From positions 1 to 40,758 of the forward strand of contig JAHJBZ010000018.1 of the NCBI GenBank assembly GCA_018813295.1: a stretch of 40,758 bases of DNA. Direction: 5' to 3'. The notes below the pieces were generated by a model. It had not been told where the DNA came from. It saw only the letters and a program-made list of their open reading frames with translations, and did no database searches. Origin of the DNA: Patescibacteria group bacterium (GTDB lineage Bacteria; Patescibacteriota; Gracilibacteria; UM-FILTER-43-11). Shown here in pieces: positions 14,207 through 22,726 of the stretch. The position numbers were made by a program, and so were the translations under genes. Position 1 is the first letter of the stretch. Each line of letters begins with the position of its first letter.

Positions 14207-17077
14207 TTACAACTCCGCCTTATCACAAATCTTCCGATACGGGCAAAACCCACAAATAAATTTAGAAGGAGTAGGTTCAAAATTGGATGCATTGATTCTA
14301 TCTGCAGTATCAATGATCTTCTCCTTCATTTTTTCAAGCTTCCCACTATCCGGCTCTGTACTCACTCGTAAATCCTCATCTAAAAAATAGAGGGTTAATT
14401 TGCTTGCAGGCTGGGCGAAACATTCATTTGCCGCCATGGCATAAATCATAAGCTGTTGATCGCCATCCACCTGCTTTTGAGTTTTGGATTTACCGGATTT
14501 ATAATCGATAACTTCCAGAGTTCCGTCTTCCAGTTTGTCGGCGCGGTCAATACGACCAGAGATAGTATATTTTCCGACTTTGAGTTTGAATCCTTTTTCC
14601 AGGAACTCAATCTTACTAACCTCATCTTTAAAATGTGTATGGAATTTTTCCAAGATATCCTTTCCTCTTTTTTTAAGACTGTCGTGATGCTCTTTCGATT
14701 CAAATCCATAAGGAATCCACTTATCTTCGTAAATATCAAGGAGCCGCTTAACTGATAAATCCTCCTCATAATTCTCAAACAGGCTAGCTTGTTTGGATTG
14801 CGTTACGAGCTTGTAGAATTGATTGAGGGTATTATGGAGACTGGAGCCAAAGCTGGCCGCTCCGCTCATTTCCTGAGGAATTTTAAGTATATTAGCGTAT
14901 TCATATTGGCGCGGGCATTTTTCAAAGCTAGCAAGTGCGGAATGAGAGAATTGGGTTATCTCGGGACGATTATCTTGGCGAAGATTATGATCATCACCTT
15001 CGATAACAAATGATTCCGGCTTCAAAAACTTTTCTACACCTTCCACCGTCTTTTCAACCTGCACCACCTTTATATCATCAATTATCTCATCGATAAAACG
15101 TGATCTCTTTTTAGCTCGTGGATTTACGGCATTGCTGGAACTGTAAAAATCTGAATGCATCAAATGAAATTTTTCTTTTGCTCTGGTACAAGCCACATAA
15201 AAGAGACGCCTTTCTTCCTCAATGTGAAAATCACCTTCCGTTAATATTTCGGAAACCAAATCATCTGGAACGGGTATGACGTCTTTACGGTTCATTGTAG
15301 GGAATCTGAGATTCACCATGCTCGTAATGAAAACTGTATGGAATTCTAGGCCTTTGGCACCATGTATTGTTGTTATTTGGACACCGTCAACGCCTTCTAC
15401 ATCAAATTTAGCAGATGGATTCTCCCCTGCCTCTTCCGCTAGATCCAGATACTTAATAAAGTCGATTGTGGTAATTTCATCATTAGTTCTTTCAAATTCA
15501 TTAATCTTCCCAAAAAAGGTAGCGATATTGGTGATCTTTTCCTCGGCCTCAATTGTCCCCTTTTTAAGAAGCAGCTCGTATAACTCAGTCAGTTTCGTGA
15601 ATTCAAATAACGTTTCTCCAACTGTATGGGCTTTGGAAAAATCAATAATCTGCACTAAAATATTAGTCAATTTACTGCATTCCGCAGATTTTTTAACCTG
15701 ATTCCAAATTGTCTGATTTAGCTTTTTTGAAGCTGCAATTAGCTCTGCAATAGTTTCCATTTTTATATCAAAAATTTCCATCCTAAGTACCCGGAAAAAG
15801 CTGATATCATCGGTTGGGTTAGCTGTGACTCTAAGTAAAGCAATCAAGTCTTTTACCTCATCCTTATTATAAAGTCCCCTTTCTGACAAAAACTGATAAG
15901 GAATATTCTCCTTTTTAAATGCATCGATAAATGGCTTAGCGTAGTTATTTGCACGGCATAGAATAGCAATTTCAGAAAGTGATACATCGGATTTTTTGAT
16001 TTCATCGATCACATATTCCACTTCCTGATCCACAGTGGACGAATGTACTAAATGGATAGAATCATCTTCGCCAGGTCTTTGTGCATGTATCTTTTTATTT
16101 ACCTTGGATTTCACTTCCAGTCTATCTGGATTATTGTGTTGAATGGAGGTGTATGCAAAATCCAGAATCTTTTGATTACTGCGGTAATTTTCGACCAAAA
16201 TAACCTTCTTTAAGTCAGGATATTTCTCTTCGAATTGGAGAATATTAGAAATAGCCGCACCACGAAACTTGTAAATAGATTGATCATCATCCCCCACCAC
16301 CATAATATTCTTATATTTCCCCACCAATTTATCCACAATATGGTTTTGAGCGATATTCGTATCCTGATATTCATCCACCAATACATAGCGATATCGTTCT
16401 TGTAAATGAGCCAGAATATTAGGACGCTTATCCAATAATTCAATAACCTTAAATTGGAGATCGGAAAAATCCAAATAAGAATTTTCCATCAATAATTCCT
16501 GATACTTTTTATATGCATTAGCAAGTTCAACAAACCTATCTGCATCTACAATCTCCTCCCTTGCCTTTGCCTTTTCCCTTGCCTTATTGGCATAACCTAA
16601 ATAATCATCAGGAGATTTGACCTCTTCCTTAAGGCGTCCAAAGTGGCCAATTAAGGCGTCTATAAAAGATGTTGGATTACCGTGTGGGCGGTAATAATCC
16701 AAGTCAAAATCATAAAGATGCTCTTTAATAAATTTCCATTGATTAACCCCCTCCAAAATCTTAAAACCAGGGCTAATTCCAATATCAATTCCAAACTGGC
16801 GAAGAAGCTTTTCACAAAAAGAATGAAACGTGCTTATTTGAATTGATTCATACCCAATAGGCATAAGAGTATCCAATCTCTCCTCCATTTCACCAGCTGC
16901 TTTATCGGTAAAAGTAAGAGCTAGAATCTGATCATTCCTGCACCATTGCTGGTCCAAAATGTAAGCGATACGTTCGGTTATTACTCTGGTTTTACCCGTA
17001 CCAGCACCGGCAATAACCAAGATTGGACCATCCTTATGCTGTACTGCCTCTTGTTGTTGTTTTTTTAATTCTGACAT
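14207..17077 (-). CDS. UvrD/PcrA-family helicase fused to a Fe-S PD-(D/E)XK nuclease
   Basis: A 956-residue superfamily 1A 3'-5' DNA helicase with a C-terminal nuclease. Helicase motifs in order: Walker A AGAGTGKT (about 23-30), DEYQD (about 235-239), GDDDQSIYKFRGA (262-274), VENYRS, TTIHGAKGLEF, and RRLFYVACTRAKE. The C-terminal domain (about 706-956) has SHSALASFEKCPRQY, GRIDR and LEVIDYKSGK (Asp858, Lys860), and four cysteines (721, 942, 945, 951; the last three as C-x2-C-x5-C), the layout of Cas4/AddB-type [4Fe-4S] nucleases. Likely role: processing of DNA ends in recombination, standing in for RecBCD/AddAB. I start at the ATG at 17077 (MSELKKQQQEAV); the longer open frame runs into the upstream palindrome and is not family-like. 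Confidence 0.92.
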   Translation of the reverse strand: MSELKKQQQEAVQHKDGPILVIAGAGTGKTRVITERIAYILDQQWCRNDQILALTFTDKAAGEMEERLDTLMPIGYESIQISTFHSFCEKLLRQFGIDIGISPGFKILEGVNQWKFIKEHLYDFDLDYYRPHGNPTSFIDALIGHFGRLKEEVKSPDDYLGYANKAREKAKAREEIVDADRFVELANAYKKYQELLMENSYLDFSDLQFKVIELLDKRPNILAHLQERYRYVLVDEYQDTNIAQNHIVDKLVGKYKNIMVVGDDDQSIYKFRGAAISNILQFEEKYPDLKKVILVENYRSNQKILDFAYTSIQHNNPDRLEVKSKVNKKIHAQRPGEDDSIHLVHSSTVDQEVEYVIDEIKKSDVSLSEIAILCRANNYAKPFIDAFKKENIPYQFLSERGLYNKDEVKDLIALLRVTANPTDDISFFRVLRMEIFDIKMETIAELIAASKKLNQTIWNQVKKSAECSKLTNILVQIIDFSKAHTVGETLFEFTKLTELYELLLKKGTIEAEEKITNIATFFGKINEFERTNDEITTIDFIKYLDLAEEAGENPSAKFDVEGVDGVQITTIHGAKGLEFHTVFITSMVNLRFPTMNRKDVIPVPDDLVSEILTEGDFHIEEERRLFYVACTRAKEKFHLMHSDFYSSSNAVNPRAKKRSRFIDEIIDDIKVVQVEKTVEGVEKFLKPESFVIEGDDHNLRQDNRPEITQFSHSALASFEKCPRQYEYANILKIPQEMSGAASFGSSLHNTLNQFYKLVTQSKQASLFENYEEDLSVKRLLDIYEDKWIPYGFESKEHHDSLKKRGKDILEKFHTHFKDEVSKIEFLEKGFKLKVGKYTISGRIDRADKLEDGTLEVIDYKSGKSKTQKQVDGDQQLMIYAMAANECFAQPASKLTLYFLDEDLRVSTEPDSGKLEKMKEKIIDTADRINASNFEPTPSKFICGFCPYRKICDKAEL

Positions 17078-17126
17078 TGCCATATAAAGATACAATAGGA
17101 ACGAAACTTTGAAAACTTGAAAATAC

Positions 17127-17213
17127 CTTGCTGGCTCCATGGCTCTGCCTGGAGTCAGAATTGTCTGATTATCAGTCTTGCCTGACTCCACGTTCAACGA
17201 TGGAGCCAGCAAG
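17127..17213. repeat. 87-bp nested palindrome between rpsA and the helicase gene
   Basis: Outer arms CTTGCTGGCTCCAT (17127-17140) and ATGGAGCCAGCAAG (17200-17213) are perfect complements. Inside lie GGAGTCAG (17151-17158) with CTGACTCC (17182-17189), and CTGATTATCAG (17165-17175) at the tip. GC content is higher than in the flanking genes. It is compact like a REP or miniature element, but no second copy is seen in the window; a transcript hairpin between rpsA and the helicase is the other reading. Confidence 0.75.
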
Positions 17214-17239
17214 TGTGGTATTTTTTAATTTTCAGAATA

Positions 17240-18592
17240 CTATTTGTCCTCTTTTTTGGTCTTTTTTGTAGTCTTCTTAGCAGGTGCTTTCTTTGCAGCA
17301 GCTTTCTTCTTAGCTGGCTTTTTCTCAGCCTTTTCTTCAGCCTGCTCCTCAACTGGCTCTTCAGCACTTTCGGCAGGCTCAACATCTTCGATTGGTTCTT
17401 CTGCTTTCTCATCTTTTTTCTTAGCTTCTTTCTTAGGTTTTTCTTCTACTTCCTCTTTAGCCTGCTCCTTCGGCAGCTTCTCATCCTTAGTCTTTTTGTC
17501 TAAAGATTTAACGGCTTTTACACTCAAACCAATACGATGCTCATCGCGATCTATATTGATAACTTGAGCTTCAACTTCTTCACCAACAGAAAGGAAATCA
17601 GAAGGATCCTCAACCTTTTTATTGGAAATTTCAGAAAGGTGAATCAACCCATTAATATCATCTTCAAGTTGTACAAATGCACCGAATTGAGAAAAGCGAT
17701 TTATGGTGCCCTTTACCTTAGAACCAATTGGATATTTTGCCTCGATTGCAGCCCAAGGATCAGGAATAAGGCGTTTCATACTAAGCGATAATTTCTCGCC
17801 TTCTATACCAATAATCTCAACTTCTACCTTGTCCCCAACTTTAGCATATTGATGAGGATTGCTAACATGACCCCATGCAATTTCAGAAATATGAACAAGA
17901 CCTTCAAGTCCATCAAAGGTAACAAAGATACCGAATTTAACAACACCACTTACGGCACCACTCACTTTACTACCAACCTTAATTTCACCAAGAGATTTCT
18001 TAGCTGAAGTTTGAGCTGCAGCTTTCTCGGATAAGATCATCTTTCCTGTATCTCGGTCCAAATTAATGATTTTTACATCCAATTTCATTCCGACCAGCTT
18101 TTGCAATCTTGTTAAAATTTGGCTTGTATTAGCATCTTCCACGCGTGGATAGTGAATAGGTGCAAGTTGTGAAACCGGAATAAATCCTTTAATGCCATCC
18201 ACATCAATAAGTAATCCACCTTTATTAGCTTCACTAACAGTAATCTGAATAACATCACCGTCTTTATTAGCCTTTTCAAATTTATCCCAAGTAGTGGCTT
18301 GAGAAGCTTTTTTAAGTGAAAGTACAACCATTCCATCATCATTTTCCTCCTCAATTACAACGGTTTTAACTTTATCACCTTCTCTTAAGTCACTAATAGT
18401 ACCAAAGCTATCATGTGTCTCACGACCAGATGCCATACCAACAGCAACACCATTAAGATCAACAACAAGCTTATTTTTGGAAATACTTACAACAGTACCC
18501 TCAATAACACTACCTAGCTTTGGCTTTTCAAACCCTTCACCTTGCCCAAGCAGATCCTCCATAGTGAGTTTTTCATCAACAATTTTATACAT
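17240..18592 (-). CDS. rpsA: ribosomal protein S1 with four S1 domains and a Lys/Ala tail
   Basis: An RNA-binding protein that brings mRNA to the 30S subunit. Four S1-type OB domains lie at about 28-96, 111-190, 206-272 and 289-360; domains 3 and 4 carry canonical KFGIFVTFDGLEGLVHISEI and QFGAFVQLEDDINGLIHLSEI. E. coli S1 has six domains; four are usual in many other bacteria. The last 75 residues are low complexity: Glu/Lys/Pro-rich, then a histone-H1-like Lys/Ala run (PAKKKAAAKKAPAKK). Given the lack of Shine-Dalgarno sequences in this window, S1 may be important for start-site selection; this is inference. The leader upstream includes a conspicuous hairpin. Confidence 0.92.
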   Translation of the reverse strand: MYKIVDEKLTMEDLLGQGEGFEKPKLGSVIEGTVVSISKNKLVVDLNGVAVGMASGRETHDSFGTISDLREGDKVKTVVIEEENDDGMVVLSLKKASQATTWDKFEKANKDGDVIQITVSEANKGGLLIDVDGIKGFIPVSQLAPIHYPRVEDANTSQILTRLQKLVGMKLDVKIINLDRDTGKMILSEKAAAQTSAKKSLGEIKVGSKVSGAVSGVVKFGIFVTFDGLEGLVHISEIAWGHVSNPHQYAKVGDKVEVEIIGIEGEKLSLSMKRLIPDPWAAIEAKYPIGSKVKGTINRFSQFGAFVQLEDDINGLIHLSEISNKKVEDPSDFLSVGEEVEAQVINIDRDEHRIGLSVKAVKSLDKKTKDEKLPKEQAKEEVEEKPKKEAKKKDEKAEEPIEDVEPAESAEEPVEEQAEEKAEKKPAKKKAAAKKAPAKKTTKKTKKEDK

Positions 18593-18638
18593 ATGAAAAA
18601 AATTAGCAGATAAGTTAGTTTTAATATTGCAACGAGAC

Positions 18639-18662
18639 TTTTTCCTCTGCCAGAGGCAAAAA
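18639..18662 (-). promoter_or_regulatory. leader hairpin of rpsA
   Basis: TTTTT-CCTCTG (18639-18649) is complementary to CAGAGG-C-AAAAA (18651-18662), an 11-bp stem interrupted by one bulge. It lies in the expected rpsA leader, about 10 nt after the predicted start of transcription and about 47 nt before the ATG. It has no T tail on either strand, so it is not an intrinsic terminator; a site for S1 autoregulation is a possibility. Confidence 0.45.
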
Positions 18663-18677
18663 CCCGATTGCGGAAAC

Positions 18678-18706
18678 AGTTTAGTCTTTTTACCTACTTA
18701 GGTCAA
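18678..18706 (-). promoter_or_regulatory. putative rpsA promoter
   Basis: On the minus strand, TTGACC (18706-18701), a 17-bp spacer and TAAACT (18683-18678). The -10 box is only 4/6, so this is tentative. The expected leader is about 80 nt. Confidence 0.45.
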
Positions 18707-18712
18707 GTTTTT

Positions 18713-19009
18713 TTATGCAGCTGCAGAATCAGGAATCCTGAGTTCAGTACATTCATTTAACATTGCAAGAACACCGGACTTTCGTGATTCTTCCATTTCA
18801 TTATCACCAACAAACCACATATTACTCCCTAGAATTATATTAACACCACCAATTACCTGCTTTACAAAAACAGTTCCCCCTTCAGGATGTGAATACATTG
18901 TCGTATCAGGGGATAAATTATATCTCGTCTTCAGTATTACCGCTAAATCATGTGGCAATTCTCTTACTCTTGGGCCTGTATCAGCACCGTTAGTCAACTC
19001 AGCGTTCAT
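18713..19009 (-). CDS. small hypothetical protein
   Basis: I do not recognise this 98-residue protein. It has no signal peptide or membrane helix; a short polar N-terminus (about 1-17) leads into a compact region with alternating strand-like segments (GTVFVKQVIGGVNIILGSNMWFVGD, given here by its ends at about 45-69) and an acidic helix (NEMEESRKSGVLAMLNE). It lies alone between recF and rpsA with its own plausible promoter (TTGAAA, 16 bp, TATAGT), and its stop is next to the putative rpsA -35 box. Being encoded on the same strand as its neighbours with good spacing supports it as a real gene. Confidence 0.65.
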   Translation of the reverse strand: MNAELTNGADTGPRVRELPHDLAVILKTRYNLSPDTTMYSHPEGGTVFVKQVIGGVNIILGSNMWFVGDNEMEESRKSGVLAMLNECTELRIPDSAAA

Positions 19010-19037
19010 AATTGTTTTAAGTTAAAAAATGGGGATA

Positions 19038-19065
19038 ACTATACCATTTTAATAAACAATTTCAA
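19038..19065 (-). promoter_or_regulatory. putative promoter of the small gene upstream of rpsA
   Basis: On the minus strand, TTGAAA (19065-19060), a 16-bp spacer and TATAGT (19043-19038) with an extended TGG ahead of the -10 box. It lies within the recF-distal gap just after the recF stop. Confidence 0.5.
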
Positions 19066-19069
19066 GTTT

Positions 19070-20158
19070 TTATTTTATCTCACCATCCTTCACCTCATAA
19101 ACCTGCTTCTCCACTTTAAGTCCATCCAAAAACTCCTTATGAGTTGTGGTAATAAACGTTTGAGTGCCAAGAATCGCTTTAAATAGGTATTTTTGACGCA
19201 CCTCATCAAGCTCGGAAAACACATCATCTAAAAGTAGTACCGGGCGCTCACCGGTTTTATCTTCAATTAACTTAATTTCCGCAAATTTAAGGGCTAATAC
19301 CAAGCTTCTCCACTCCCCTCTTGAGGCAAAATAAACCATATCATGCCCATTTATCAAAAATTGTAGATCATCGCGATGTGGGCCGAGCTGGGTTGATCCG
19401 CCTGCTATATCCCGATCGATATTTTCGGTTATTTTTAAAAGCAAATCCTGTTCATCTTCTATATCACCTATATTTGATTGATAATGAATTTCCAAAACAT
19501 CTTCAGTCTGAGAAATAGATTTGTAGAGATCCTTTAATAAGGTCTGCAACTGAACTATAAGATCAGCTCTTTTCTGGGTTATATAAAGGCCAAAATCAAC
19601 TATTTGATTATCCCAAAAATCAAGCTCATCCTTATTGGCCGTCTTTTCCCTAATTTTTTTAAGCAATGCATTACGATTTTTAATAGCTTCCTGGTATCGC
19701 ATCAGTTTATCCAGATACTCATGATTTAATTGAGAAAGAAGCACATCCAGATAACGGCGTCGAAGTCTTGGTGCAAAAGCCATTTCACTTAAATCATCCG
19801 GTGAAAAGAAAACGGCTTTTAAAACACCTATAAAATCAGAAGCGCTTTTCTTAACACCATTAATTTTTAGAACTTTTTGCGCTGGCTCTCTGATTACAAT
19901 AACCTCCACTATTTTGGCATCTTCCCTATCTACAGAGCATTCCAAAGCACAAAAATCCTCTTCAAACCCAATAAGATCCATATTTGTCCGAGTCCGAAAC
20001 GACTTAGAAAGAGCACACAAATAAATAGCCTCAAGTAAATTTGTTTTTCCATGTCCATTCGCACCAACAAAAGCAAAAACAGACTTTTCTTTGTCGATTT
20101 TTAGCTCCAGTGGCTGCAGGTTCCTAAACCCTTTGATTTTTATATGGCTGATTTTCAT
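19070..20158 (-). CDS. recF: DNA replication and repair protein RecF
   Basis: An SMC/ABC-type ATPase that binds gapped duplex DNA and helps load RecA. The 362 residues show Walker A GANGHGKTN (32-40), QLGPHRDD (257-264), a signature region ASRGEWRSLVLALKFAE (278-294; the usual Gln of the SxGQ signature is replaced) and Walker B LLLDDVFSELD (308-318). Length is normal. In many bacteria recF sits with dnaA and dnaN near the origin; neither is present here, so synteny is not kept. The gene diverges from the M23/SLH gene across a 174-bp gap rich in inverted repeats. It starts at the ATG that gives the family N-terminus MKISHIKIKGFRNL. Confidence 0.94.
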   Translation of the reverse strand: MKISHIKIKGFRNLQPLELKIDKEKSVFAFVGANGHGKTNLLEAIYLCALSKSFRTRTNMDLIGFEEDFCALECSVDREDAKIVEVIVIREPAQKVLKINGVKKSASDFIGVLKAVFFSPDDLSEMAFAPRLRRRYLDVLLSQLNHEYLDKLMRYQEAIKNRNALLKKIREKTANKDELDFWDNQIVDFGLYITQKRADLIVQLQTLLKDLYKSISQTEDVLEIHYQSNIGDIEDEQDLLLKITENIDRDIAGGSTQLGPHRDDLQFLINGHDMVYFASRGEWRSLVLALKFAEIKLIEDKTGERPVLLLDDVFSELDEVRQKYLFKAILGTQTFITTTHKEFLDGLKVEKQVYEVKDGEIK

Positions 20159-20162
20159 TTTT

Positions 20163-20262
20163 CTATTGTGGCGCTGTGGTTGCGCTATTGTGGCACTGCT
20201 GTGGTTGAAATGATATCCACAATTGCGCCACTATTGCTCCACGCGAAGCGGCGCCACTATTG
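20163..20262. repeat. GTGGCGC/GCGCCAC inverted-repeat linker
   Basis: The gap between the divergent recF and M23 genes holds direct copies of (C)TATTGTGGC (20163 and 20187), and two copies of GCGCCACTATTG (20225-20236 and 20251-20262) in the opposite sense, so GTGGCGC pairs with either GCGCCAC. The second copy overlaps the -35 box of the M23 gene's promoter. Confidence 0.65.
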
Positions 20263-20288
20263 ATTTTTAAGGCAATCTTTGCTATAAT
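20260..20288 (+). promoter_or_regulatory. promoter of the M23/SLH peptidase gene
   Basis: TTGATT (20260-20265), a 17-bp spacer and a consensus TATAAT (20283-20288) with an extended TGC. The leader would be about 38 nt and A-rich. Confidence 0.7.
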
Positions 20289-20332
20289 TATAAGATTCTT
20301 TTAATGAAATTAAAAACTAAAAATTAAAAAGG

Positions 20333-22579
20333 ATGTTTGGACCTGGAAAAGTAAAATTCGAAATTCGGCCAATATATAAAAAGCGAGAATACAACAAAAA
20401 GAAAAATAAAAAATCTAACCTTGTTCGCGGGTTTAAATATGCAGGCATTGGAATTGCTACAGTTCTTTTAATGATCCTTGTATATTTTCATCAGCAAACA
20501 GGGATTTGGTTTAAGGCTAGCATCTTAGAGGCACCACAACCTTTCAATGGTACTGTTCTTCCTGTAAGTAAGGTGCCGGATTGGACTCATTGGACTGGGG
20601 ATCATTACACAACGCATTACTCTGAGATCAGCGCATCTAATTTAGTAGACTTGCCAAATTATGATTTAACGAAAATGCAATTCCCGGACAGTCAATTAGT
20701 TTGGGGGAATTCATCACATGACATTATACGAAATACAAAAATAACCTACCCTGTAGTTTATTTGGGTAATTACGAATTAGATCATCAGGAAAATGCAGGT
20801 AGTCATTTGGCAGTCGACATTAAAATGCCTGTAGGCACACCTATCCATGCAATCGCAAATGGAAGAGTTGAAAAGGTATCTATGGAAGAAGACAGCTTCG
20901 GCCATCACATTGTAATTGTACATCCAAATGTACCGGATCCAAACGGCGGAACAACAACTCTTTATTCCTGTTATGTGCACATGGATGAGATTCATGTAGT
21001 TGAAGGTGAAACCGTGCTTAAAGGTGAACAGATAGGAACCAGTGGTAACACAGGAAACTCAACAACACCACACTTGCATTTTCAAATTGACCGCATGTCA
21101 GCCCCATGGCATCCATATTGGCCTTTTTCCTGGAGTGAATCGCAGGCAGCAGGCCTAAGTTTTTTTGAAGCCGTGAATGCCGGTTTGGGATTAGGCAATG
21201 CGCAAAACAATACAATTAACCCTATGAATTATGTCACAAGCAACCTTGGCATTTACAGTATGGCCAGCAACAATACTGGCGGGATCGACAATCCTGCAGG
21301 TAACAGTGATAACAACACTGATAATGAAAATCAAGAAACATCTGATGATCAGGAAAACACGGAAACAAACTCGGGAGACCCTGAGATAGAAGTAATAGAT
21401 GTAAATGATAGTAGTAACGATCAAATCGATACTTCTCTGTTCACATTTAGCCTAACTGGCGAATCTGCAAGCCTGATTAACAATGGCGTAACCATTACAG
21501 CTGTTGATAACTCAAATCAAATCAGTCAGTTATCTGATAACGATGAAATCAGAGTTGAACTTGATGGCGTTGGAAACCTGACTAAGAAAGTATTCAAAAA
21601 ATCAGACTTTAATAATAATACGATTCAAATCATAATTAAAAGCTCTGAAGTTGGTATAGCCAATGTAACCGTAGGCAAAAGCAGCCATCAGATAAATTTT
21701 ATTGATCAGATCCCTCAAATTTCAGGATTCAGAATTGATCACGATGGTCATTTTCAAAAGAACACAGTTGAAGTCATAAAGGTAGTTGCAGTTGATACAA
21801 ATGGAAGCATAGTTCCGGCAGTTAGTTTTACCGGCACAGTTTCCCTTACATTCAAAGAAGGTAGCGGGACATTAACCCCGGATAGACTCTCAGTTAATAA
21901 TTTTGTAAATGGACAGGCAACTGTTCGGGTTACCGCTCCAAATGAAAATGACATAATTATCCGTGCGCAAAACGGAGCACTTGTGGGTGAAAGTTCAAGC
22001 ATCTCAGCCGAAGATGCAGTTGTATTCAGTGACGTAAGTAAAAGCCACCCAAATTACGAAGCAGTTAGATATCTTTATGAAAATGGCGTAATCAGCGGTT
22101 ACGGTGACGGCACTTTTAAACCGGAAAATACAGTCAATCGCGTTGAGGCACTTAAAATGCTGATGCTCGCATTTAATGTAGGCGTCGGGCCAAATGGAGA
22201 ACTGAAATTTTCTGATACTGATAACTCCGCCTGGTATGCAACAACACTTGCAACAGCAGTGGCAAAAGAAATAGTTAGGGGTTATGACGACGGCACATTT
22301 AAGCCAGCCAATACTGTTAATAAGGCCGAGTATTTAAAGATGATATTTGAGACAAATAATATTGAATTAACTGATTCAATTGCCGCTAACCCATACGCAG
22401 ATGTACCAAAAGATGCATGGTATGCACCATATGCATATTTAACCAATAAAAAGAATTTATTAGACGTTACAAATAATATCCTCGATCCTGCAAACGGAAT
22501 GACCCGAGGAGACGTTGCAGAAACCATATATCGTCTTAAATATGTTTTGGATAATAGTTTAGTTACTTATTCTAAATAA
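20333..22579 (+). CDS. membrane-anchored M23 peptidase with three C-terminal SLH domains
   Basis: A 748-residue cell-wall enzyme. Basic cytoplasmic head (1-35), one membrane helix (about 36-52), then an M23/LytM zinc peptidase domain (about 140-255) with His158-x3-Asp162, His216 and the HLH motif (247-249), so all metal and catalytic positions are present. A Asn/Asp/Glu-rich linker (about 310-360) leads to beta-rich Ig/Big-like regions (about 365-560) and three SLH repeats (about 566-740; FSDV...GYGDGTFKPENTVNR, FSDT...GYDDGTFKPANTVNK and a divergent third). It likely cuts peptide cross-links in peptidoglycan while attached to both membrane and wall polymer. In the S41 protease the SLH repeats are at the other end, so the two proteins dock the same way by different layouts. 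Confidence 0.93.
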   Translation: MFGPGKVKFEIRPIYKKREYNKKKNKKSNLVRGFKYAGIGIATVLLMILVYFHQQTGIWFKASILEAPQPFNGTVLPVSKVPDWTHWTGDHYTTHYSEISASNLVDLPNYDLTKMQFPDSQLVWGNSSHDIIRNTKITYPVVYLGNYELDHQENAGSHLAVDIKMPVGTPIHAIANGRVEKVSMEEDSFGHHIVIVHPNVPDPNGGTTTLYSCYVHMDEIHVVEGETVLKGEQIGTSGNTGNSTTPHLHFQIDRMSAPWHPYWPFSWSESQAAGLSFFEAVNAGLGLGNAQNNTINPMNYVTSNLGIYSMASNNTGGIDNPAGNSDNNTDNENQETSDDQENTETNSGDPEIEVIDVNDSSNDQIDTSLFTFSLTGESASLINNGVTITAVDNSNQISQLSDNDEIRVELDGVGNLTKKVFKKSDFNNNTIQIIIKSSEVGIANVTVGKSSHQINFIDQIPQISGFRIDHDGHFQKNTVEVIKVVAVDTNGSIVPAVSFTGTVSLTFKEGSGTLTPDRLSVNNFVNGQATVRVTAPNENDIIIRAQNGALVGESSSISAEDAVVFSDVSKSHPNYEAVRYLYENGVISGYGDGTFKPENTVNRVEALKMLMLAFNVGVGPNGELKFSDTDNSAWYATTLATAVAKEIVRGYDDGTFKPANTVNKAEYLKMIFETNNIELTDSIAANPYADVPKDAWYAPYAYLTNKKNLLDVTNNILDPANGMTRGDVAETIYRLKYVLDNSLVTYSK

Positions 22580-22652
22580 CGATACAACGACATAACGACA
22601 CGACGATATGACATTTGTTGTTTCGTTATTTCGTCACTTCGTTATTTCGTTA
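22575..22652 (+). terminator. degenerate AACGA/TCGTT inverted repeat after the M23 gene
   Basis: Words of the type TAACGAYAYAACGA are followed by TTTCGTTATTTCGTCACTTCGTT, their approximate complement, giving a long imperfect hairpin before the ppsA promoter. The words match those at 1895-1930 and 11555-11597. Confidence 0.5.
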
Positions 22653-22669
22653 ATACAGGAAAGTAAATA

Positions 22670-22698
22670 TTGTACTCAATTTTTTGTTGTGCTAAAAT
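22670..22698 (+). promoter_or_regulatory. promoter of ppsA
   Basis: A strong extended -10 box TG-C-TAAAAT (22693-22698) lies 17 bp after a weak TTGTAC (22670-22675). The leader would be about 24 nt. Confidence 0.55.
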
Positions 22699-22726
22699 AT
22701 CAGTCAGAAATATAACAAAAATAAAC

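Noticed and set aside
14130-14390. Plus-strand frame across the helicase terminator
   Set aside because: It spans a perfect 32-nt terminator palindrome and overlaps the 3' end of the helicase gene in antisense.
17078-17212. N-terminal extension of the helicase open frame up to 17212
   Set aside because: The extra residues are encoded by the nested palindrome and have no similarity to UvrD N-termini, which begin just before the Q motif as at 17077.
17213-17567. Plus-strand open frames opposite the end of rpsA
   Set aside because: They are Ser/Phe/Leu-rich antisense shadows of the Lys/Glu/Ala-rich S1 tail and lack any start context or homology.
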